From Athripsodes cinereus (Eukaryota; Arthropoda; Insecta; Trichoptera; Leptoceridae), in assembly GCA_947579605.1 (NCBI GenBank), contig OX388312.1, positions 26,621,313 through 26,685,312 on the forward strand: DNA of 64,000 nucleotides. The letters run 5' to 3'. The notes beneath the pieces were generated by a model. That model ran no database searches, had not been told where the DNA came from, and saw only the letters and a program-made list of their open reading frames with translations. A program made the translations under genes and the position numbers. Below, piece by piece: positions 57,335 through 64,000 of this stretch. Every line of letters begins with the position of its first letter. Within the stretch, counting starts at the first letter, position 1.

Positions 57335-59150
57335 AGTAGGAAATCTTGTACATCCTTGTTATCAAAAAGGTGACATGTCTTATTTTATTTTCTCGTCTTT
57401 TAAGAAAAATAGGATGAGTCATAGTTCAAAAATTAAAAGTTTTATTATTTTATTGCTCCTCCACTTTCCTTTTTATTTATTTATTTGGTTGTGTTAAGCA
57501 TTTATTTTAAGGACATAAAAACAAACAAAAATGACACCTACGAGGACAAATAAATATTTCCCATTCTTCATTATTTATTCTAATGATACATCCCTCGTCT
57601 AATTAGTACATTGTATATCTTGAAATTTAATCATTCGAATATATTTATGTAAAAATAACATAGATAGTAAAAATCAGTGATGAAAAAACCACGCCTCTTG
57701 GTCTGTATATCTGCGGCCCGTTAGCGAATTATGTAATATAAAAAAAATGTCAATCCCAGTGATAATCGGATATTGGGTAAAAGTACCGGATACTTAATAA
57801 TTCAGGTAAATATTCTTTAAGAAAACTGAGAAGTTTTTGAAATATTTCAAATTCCTATACCATTTTGAAAATTCGGTGACGAGGGGGGAGGGGGGGGGTA
57901 AAAATTTGAATGTGTGAGAATTTCTAAAAAATTAAAACTTTTGGTGTTTATATCTTTTTTTTTTCTTATAGCGACCCGTCCTTGGTTCGTAATCTTCCCG
58001 ATTGGCCACTGTTCACTATAAGTCTGTGCATCCCTGGTTTAAATGTTGAACAATATATTTTATCGGATGGTTTTAGTCTAATTACTTTTAAATAATTGAG
58101 AGACCTGGTTTCAACTTACAAAGTTATTGTCAGACACTTAAGTATTAAGAAAATAGTAAAACTAAACATTCTGTGTTTCTTAACACAAACTAATATGGGC
58201 TTTTTACAAAATAAACGTCAACTCAAACAATAAATTCAAATAATAATAAACGAAATAAGCGAAAACAAAATTCATTAAAGCAAAAAAATAAACATCATGA
58301 TTTTGTAATCATAATTCGTAGACCTGATAAAAATAGCAACTCTTTCTGCGAAATAACAAAAAATAAACAAATTATTACAACTCAAGTGTAATTGAGGAAT
58401 CAAGGTTTATTTCAACAACTCTTTCTTTCATCTAAGGTTTTCTCACTTTTTATAAGTGGAAAATGGATCGTCGGCATCGGTGTTACATAATAGATCATTA
58501 CTCACTTATTCCAAGTAAGCAGAATCCTTAAAAACACTCAAAAGCACCACACAATGTTTTAAGTATCCTCTTCAATATCAAGTGTCGGGATTTTATGAAG
58601 TTAAAAACAACCTGTTTATCTTACCTGAGGGTGGATTTATATTTCAATCACTCTTCAAGATCAGGCTTTAAATTTTCAGTATGATTTAAAATGTTGACGA
58701 AACGTTTTTACTCTGATTAATTAGTACTCTTAGTTACCTGCCTATCAATTTTTATATTTCATTTTTAAATGTTAATCTATAAATACATGTTTAGTATTAG
58801 ATTATTATTATTTTCACGTCGCCATTACCTAGACTTAAAGAAGAGCCAACAAAACAATGAGACAATAAGTATTTAGTGATAAGGTTATCACTGTGTAATG
58901 ATTTCTTTCGTATGAAAATACTCTGCATGAAGATAGGTATATGTTAAAGTTTGCAGGAAAGATAAATATATATTTTTTTGCTTACTGTATAATTATAAGT
59001 AAATGATTATTGTTGTAAATTGTATATTTATCAATAATAAATATATTTGAATATTTGAATTTTAGTACAGAAAAATACTACCTATAATTAAATGAAAAAG
59101 TTATCTCTAAAAAAATATGCTTTTAGTTAGGGCGAAGGTGAATTATTATT
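57335..59150. other. AT-rich stretch; G-run at about 57884-57899
   Basis: The GAGGGGGGAGGGGGGGGGTA run could form a G-quadruplex. No gene or repeat copy that I can support otherwise. Confidence 0.3.
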
Positions 59151-59153
59151 ACT

Positions 59154-59400
59154 TATACCATCACTACATATCCAACAAGTGTGGTAGCCTTTGGGCCAAC
59201 TGCAAGTAATAAACAAGCTGATTGTACTCTCCGTACCAATAAAAAAATATCATTTAGGATGGGAAGCATGCGTCATTGCGAAATTGTAGATGTCAATAGT
59301 CTTATACGTGAAGTTTTACGATCACTTGTCTCTTACAGGCTACTCGAAAACTTACGGAAAAGTGTGGGACACCTATTATTTACCAGAGACTCCACGGTAG
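59154..59400 (-). mobile_element. TAG-tailed repeat (family C), full length
   Basis: ATACCATCACTACATATCCA, ACAAGTGTGGTAGCC, GATTGTACTCTCCGTACC, AGGATGGGAAGCATGCGTCA, CTCGAAAACTTACGGAAAAG, GTGGGACACC and AGAGACTCCACGG. An 83-codon ORF through it is incidental. Confidence 0.8.
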
Positions 59401-59404
59401 TAGG

Positions 59405-60860
59405 CAAAAATGTAGATAAAGCAAAAATATAATTATTCTTGAAAAATAGTTAATATTCTCTACTTCTCTAGTTATATTTTAATATCTATTTAATACCTAC
59501 GTATTCTCTTAACTCATTTTATGTTATTGAAACATAATCAAACATTGTATGAGGTTTATTAGAAGACATTACCGTATGGTAATATGTACCTACGCTTTTT
59601 GTGCCAAATATATTATTTTAACAAAAAACTATTATTATCTACTGTTCACTTTATTTATCATGGACATTTATTCAAATTTTCTCATAAACATGAATAAAAC
59701 TTGTTTATTTAAACCAGTTAATAAAAAAATGTTTCCTTTGGGATTTATAAATTGAACCGTATTCTGGTCAAACTACTCCTATAAACACTTTATTTTTATG
59801 ACTTCATTTGTGTGATGTTCATATTACAAGAAAATGTGAGTAATTTTTCCAAATCACAGCCATTCGACAGAAGATTCTACATCGGACGATACTATAATAA
59901 GACATGATAATGCCTTTTTTAGATTATACAGATATTTCCCAATTCTCCAGTAAATAAAGGGAATAAAAAAGGTTCTGATATATGATATTCAATGAAATCT
60001 AATGCCTCAGCCAACATCCTAATAAATATTATACTTTTCAATCAAACGGACCCTTGAATTTTCGATGGAAAACTTATAACCCTCAGTCCAATTTCCTCAG
60101 TCACAAATTGAAACAATAAATATCCGGACATTGAGGGGGGACTGCAGGTCAATGTGGATGTCTTCACTTCGCATACTCTGACTGAAGAGGTTAAATGTCA
60201 ATAAAAAAATCACCATTCGGGTATCAAACGAAACGGACTTTTTGTTAAAATGAAGGGTAGACGGTTGTTACTTGATAGCATTATTATTCTTTTGATTTTA
60301 ACATGTCGATAGAAATTCAATGATATTTATTTTGATCAAGTGATAAATAAATTTGAAAAAGATATATCTTCGTAATATTTACATGACAAAGGATATCTTG
60401 ATATGAAAAATTTAAACAGACAATATTTATATAATCAAATTTGATAATCTATAGATCTTTCGATTTCTCATACTTCTGATACTTCTGTCAGTAAATAATA
60501 AAATAAAAATGATAATATAAAATAAACCTTATTGAGCAACGCAATAAAGTACAAATGTCGGGTTTATTGCATATTGTAAGTCTTATCATATATCGCAAAT
60601 AAATAAAGTTAACGGTGAAATAACTATACATCTTGTTTTATCAAAAAAAAAATATTAATACGGACCAAGAACCGTCAGTCAATAAATAAAACTTTTCTAA
60701 AAATAATATTGTCAGATTTAAGAAAACACTCCAAAACAACGTAAAAAGGCTCTCACGTCGTTAAATGTATGAGTTCATATTTAAATAATGAAGCGGTGTC
60801 AAGTTAAATAAAGATAATTAATAAATATTCACGGTTCAAAATATAACTAGGTATAAACAA
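59405..60860. other. AT-rich stretch, nothing recognised
   Basis: No supportable gene or repeat copy. Confidence 0.3.
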
Positions 60861-60867
60861 CACATAG

Positions 60868-60978
60868 GAAATCCTGAATGTCTTATTTATAGTCATGGAG
60901 AGAACAATCTGCATGTTTATTACATTCAGCAAGTCCACTACCTGCCCCACTTGTAATATAAACCGTGATGGTTTTGTA
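60868..60978 (+). mobile_element. TAG-tailed repeat (family C), 3' half
   Basis: AAATCCTGAATGTCTTATTT, GGAGAGAACAATCTGCATG, GTCCACTACCTGCCCCACTT, GTAATATAAACCGTGATGG. No TAG tail. Confidence 0.75.
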
Positions 60979-60979
60979 A

Positions 60980-61595
60980 TATTAGAAACTATATGAGATT
61001 TATTTACTGAAGCTACAATCGGAATGTATTTTCATAAAATGTCTGCGATTGTTTATCTCCCTTATTCAAATTAATGCCCGTTTGTTCTTTTATACCTCAT
61101 TGATGTACTGCAGATAGCAACAGTTTTTCGATAGGTGTTTTACAAAACATTTATATGAAAATGTACTTCACCTTTTTACAAAAGGATTCTGGGAAATGCG
61201 ATGCGGGTCTGATGTGGAAAAAAAATCACCCATGGGACATGCAAAAGGTATTCCGGTGTCTACAGATGTAAGGTGAAATCTCTAGAGTTTTTACTTTACC
61301 CTATTCCATGTAACTGGTACCCGTAATAATAATAATAATACAACTTTGTACAGCAACACCTTCATTGGCGTACCCAAACTAAGGTAGTTACCCCCTCCAC
61401 CCCAAAAATCTTGAGTAGTAGTAAAGAAGACAAAATTCAAAATATTGGCATCGAGTAAAAAGTTTCCCATCTCCAGATTAGGCTAAAAAAAATTGAAGTT
61501 TATTGTGTCATGTTTGTTTGATAACATGTAAATAATTGTAAAACTGTTGTTTACATGAACTTTGAGTGTTGCAAACTTTGAAACTGTCATTCTCA
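60980..61595. other. AT-rich stretch with (AAT)n microsatellite near 61325
   Basis: The microsatellite is followed by CCCCCTCCACCCC at about 61391. No gene recognised. Confidence 0.3.
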
Positions 61596-61600
61596 CTCAC

Positions 61601-61795
61601 ACGTGGTTAGATGGTGGAAATAACTTCATAGTGATAATCTCGCAACTGCATATCGCCCTAGTATTTTAAAAATTATATTGTGTATTGTTTTATTAAGTAT
61701 TATATTTTAAATTTTGTATTGTTCTCTTAACACTGTAATATATTGATGATGCGAAAAAAGAGTAAGTTAATAAAATTTATAGAATAGATAAATAT
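61601..61795 (+). mobile_element. LINE 3' end, family F1 (hairpin type)
   Basis: CACGTGGTTAGATGGTGGAA, stem ATAACT/AGTGAT (one mismatch), AATCTCGCAACTGCATATC, then TTGATGATGCGAAAAAAGAG and an AATAAA-like tail. It is the most degraded stem of the five copies. Confidence 0.7.
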
Positions 61796-61949
61796 GTGTT
61801 ATTTAATTTTAGTGCGCGATATTGTTTTGAAAATTTACTCCAATAATTGTTATTACTGGATAATTATTTAAAAGTATTTAATTCATAAAACGATCAAAGA
61901 CATAAATCTTCTTCAAAATTATAACATTTGTTTACTTTATAAACATTGA

Positions 61950-62060
61950 ATTCTTGACACAGACAACTTTATTGAAGATAAAATAATATCATGTTCAGCG
62001 TCCTCGAGGTGCTATGGCGCAAATATGACGCTCTAAATACTCTCCGTTTATTATTATCAT
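61950..62060 (+). mobile_element. LINE 3' end, family F4, diverged
   Basis: ATCATGTTCAGCGTCCTCGA, GGTGCTATGGCGCAAATATG, ACGCTC and TTATTATTATC follow the order of 8050-8115. Confidence 0.5.
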
Positions 62061-62064
62061 TATT

Positions 62065-62620
62065 TTTTCAAAAATATCTCACCGTTCTGTATCAAATTGT
62101 TAATTTTACGACGGGGGGAAACAAATCGTAACTAAAAAATGAAAAGACTCACGCGGTTGAAACGGTAAAAAATAGTATTCTGAATTACTGCCCCCTCCCC
62201 TAGAAAAATTTTGGTTACGAAATTGAGCCCCGTATTGATGTCTAATATTGTACATAATAATATGTTATTCCTTACCTCTCTGTAATAAACACTATATGTT
62301 CCCTCATTCTTCTCATTCTCCTAGGGTAGAAATGTATTTATTCATTTGCAATTTCCATTAAACTATGTAATATGTAGGTACTATACCAACTTTTGAACGC
62401 ATTACCTTATGAGGTGTTTGTTTTACGATAAGTCTAAAGTTTTGAAATTAGATATGTAAGTAAGTACCTAACTGTTTGTATCTTTATCATTTATTTTATA
62501 TTTAAACTATTACATTAAGTAATTTCAAATCTTTGGCAATGCATATATAATTATCTCCTTATCCTCTGTCAAATAAATACGTCGAATTTCAACAATGTGT
62601 GAAAAATTACTATTACTAAC
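62065..62620. other. AT-rich stretch, nothing recognised
   Basis: Contains GACGGGGGGAAAC (62110) and CTGCCCCCTCCCCTAG (62190), part of a scatter of C/G runs in 54-62 kb. Confidence 0.3.
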
Positions 62621-62625
62621 ATTAG

Positions 62626-62776
62626 ACCATTACACCATTTCTCACAAGTGTGTTAGTGGGGAAGCCAGCATATTAGCTGCAAATAAGAAGTCATCAAATT
62701 GGTTTTGTTCATTATATAAATGTACCCAAATGATATATTGACTAATCACTTTCGGGAGATGTCGTGATAGTAGGTA
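62626..62776 (-). mobile_element. TAG-tailed repeat (family C), degraded fragment(s)
   Basis: TTACACCATTTCTCACAAGT, GGGGAAGCCAGCATATTAGC and TGCAAATAAGAA match the reversed tail half. GGGAGATGTCGTGATAGTAG at 62754 looks like a forward tail end, so two scraps may be joined here. Confidence 0.5.
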
Positions 62777-62935
62777 TGGAGAAATATGGCCAGTTCCAAT
62801 TACCTATCTACTTCTCATTACTGACCGTAAGAATTCTATATAGGTATTATAAATTATATTATAACTGATAGTAATGGATAGACAAATTATTGGAAGCAAC
62901 CAATAGACGTCAAAAAACATATTCTATGGTGCATA

Positions 62936-63835
62936 TAGAGGGTATCTTTTCCCGGATTATTTTTGTTCCCGGGAAACGGGAAATTTTAAAATGAATTTCC
63001 CGGGATTCCCGGGAATCCCGGGAAATTCATTATTTTATTTATAAATATTCAATTTTCAACAAATTTGGTATAAAAACTCTCATAACTTGTTGACCCTTGC
63101 AAACATTTTGATTTGATAAAAAAAAATCTAATTTTTGTTACCAATATAAGTAATTTGCTTAAAAAAAACTAAATGGCTGACTGACGAGATTTATTTAGGT
63201 ACTCTATGTTATATCAAAATAAAAATTGTTTACAAAATATATAAACTTTTAATTTTTGATCATCCTATCAAGCAAAAAAATGTTATGGATTTTGGCAAAG
63301 CTTTTTAAAGATTTTTGACTTTTAAAAATGAGAAATTTCGACAAAAAAAAATTTTTTATATCGGTTAATATCCATGAATAAAACAAAAAAATGACAGATG
63401 GCTGCACTAATATTTTTAAGAACTATCTAACTTTTCGAAATATGTAAAAAAAAACATGAAAAATTGTAGGATTCTTATAAATTGTCGGCCAAACACACCT
63501 CCGATTTCGAATTATATTTAGAATAATTATGCTTCTTTCAAACGAATACATTGAAGCTATAATTAAGTTTTTTTTTAAAGTATAACACTTATATTGGTAA
63601 TTAATATTATTTTTCATATTTTCATATCAAAATATTCGTCAGCTTCTACAAGTTTATCACGACTATTACAGTTAACTAAACAAAGATTTCGGTATCGGTA
63701 TGGCAATCTGCATGACTAATAATTTGTATTTTTTCCCGGGAAAGGATTCGTTTTTTTCCCGGGAAACGGGAAATAAAAATAAGAGGGTTTTCTCCCGGGA
63801 ATTCCCGCCCGGGAATTCCCGGGAGTAACCCTCTA
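62936..63835. mobile_element. Non-autonomous hAT transposon, complete, 900 bp
   Basis: The 8-bp direct repeat GGTGCATA flanks it exactly (62928-62935 and 63836-63843). The ends are inverted repeats TAGAGGGT...ACCCTCTA, fitting the hAT terminal pattern and 8-bp target duplication. Both subterminal regions are packed with CCCGGG palindromes: TTCCCGGGAAACGGGAAA on both sides, and tandem GATTCCCGGGAATCCCGGG on the left and GGGAATTCCC units on the right. The interior is AT-rich and encodes no transposase that I can see; a 64-codon minus ORF is unremarkable. An intact duplication and clean ends point to recent insertion, mobilised in trans. Confidence 0.88.
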
Positions 63836-64000
63836 GGTGCATAGAATTCTCAAACTTAAATTGAGTCTGGAAAGATATTTATGTAAATAAACAGCACCTA
63901 CAATATACATAAAATAAACTAACCATTGATTCAATACTGCGTCTATTTCGACATTATATTATTGAATTCAGTTTGAAAATCTATAAATATTTTTACAGGA

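Noticed and set aside
59181..59432. 83-codon plus-strand ORF
   Set aside because: Lies across an inverted copy of the TAG-tailed repeat.
1..64000. Telomeric TTAGG arrays, rRNA genes, LTR retrotransposons or endogenous viral genes
   Set aside because: Looked for and not seen: no TTAGG arrays, no long direct terminal repeats, and no gag/pol or viral domain in any frame given.

Overview
This is a 64 kb piece of an animal nuclear genome, most likely a moth or butterfly. The DNA is very AT-rich. Short GTAGGTA/TACCTAC tracts are scattered throughout, tRNA-derived SINEs are present, and many non-LTR retrotransposon 3' ends carry (AATA)n, (TAA)n or (GAT)n tails of the kind common in Lepidoptera. There is no prokaryotic signature: no long ORFs, operons or CRISPR. 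The organism call is an inference from composition and repeat style, not from a diagnostic gene.

Unique coding content is minimal. The only stretch I would defend as a host gene is a terminal coding exon on the minus strand (about 516-741) with a splice acceptor, an open frame of about 75 codons and a stop. Its gene would extend rightward, so much of the window may be its intron(s) or intergenic DNA. Weaker host candidates are a CpG-rich, promoter-like stretch near 5.2-5.75 kb, a tiny ATG plus GTAAGT candidate exon near 34.25 kb, and GC-richer unique islands near 21.4, 33.5 and 57.2 kb.

Most of the rest is transposon debris. Retroelement remnants include an L2/CR1-like reverse transcriptase (15.64-16.82 kb, minus) broken by one stop, a second CR1/Rex1/L2-like C-terminus (27.48-28.05 kb, minus), another LINE C-terminus with its 3' UTR and A-rich tail (29.3-30.37 kb, plus), two related LINE C-terminal ends (43.78 and 55.83 kb) and an RTE-like end with a GAT tail (42.06 kb). 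At least four families of isolated LINE 3' ends recur. One carries a small hairpin whose two arms change together between copies. tRNA-derived SINEs occur near 9.8, 16.83 and 17.2 kb. A repeat of about 250 bp ending in (TAG)n is present in over 20 copies in both orientations and is the dominant repeat here.

DNA-transposon-type elements include a complete 900-bp non-autonomous hAT element (62936-63835) with an exact 8-bp target duplication and dense CCCGGG palindromes; a MITE with 31-bp perfect terminal repeats (52123-52869); a 2-kb TIR element filled with LINE debris (26493-28514); and two related foldback elements 0.6 kb apart (12445-12645 and 13262-13447). The 52-kb MITE is interrupted by an insertion flanked by 12-bp duplications whose first 286 bp are a perfect zero-spacer palindrome starting exactly at the duplication. 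Several other long hairpins (6.3, 6.85, 19.0 and 43.65 kb) could make double-stranded RNA if transcribed.
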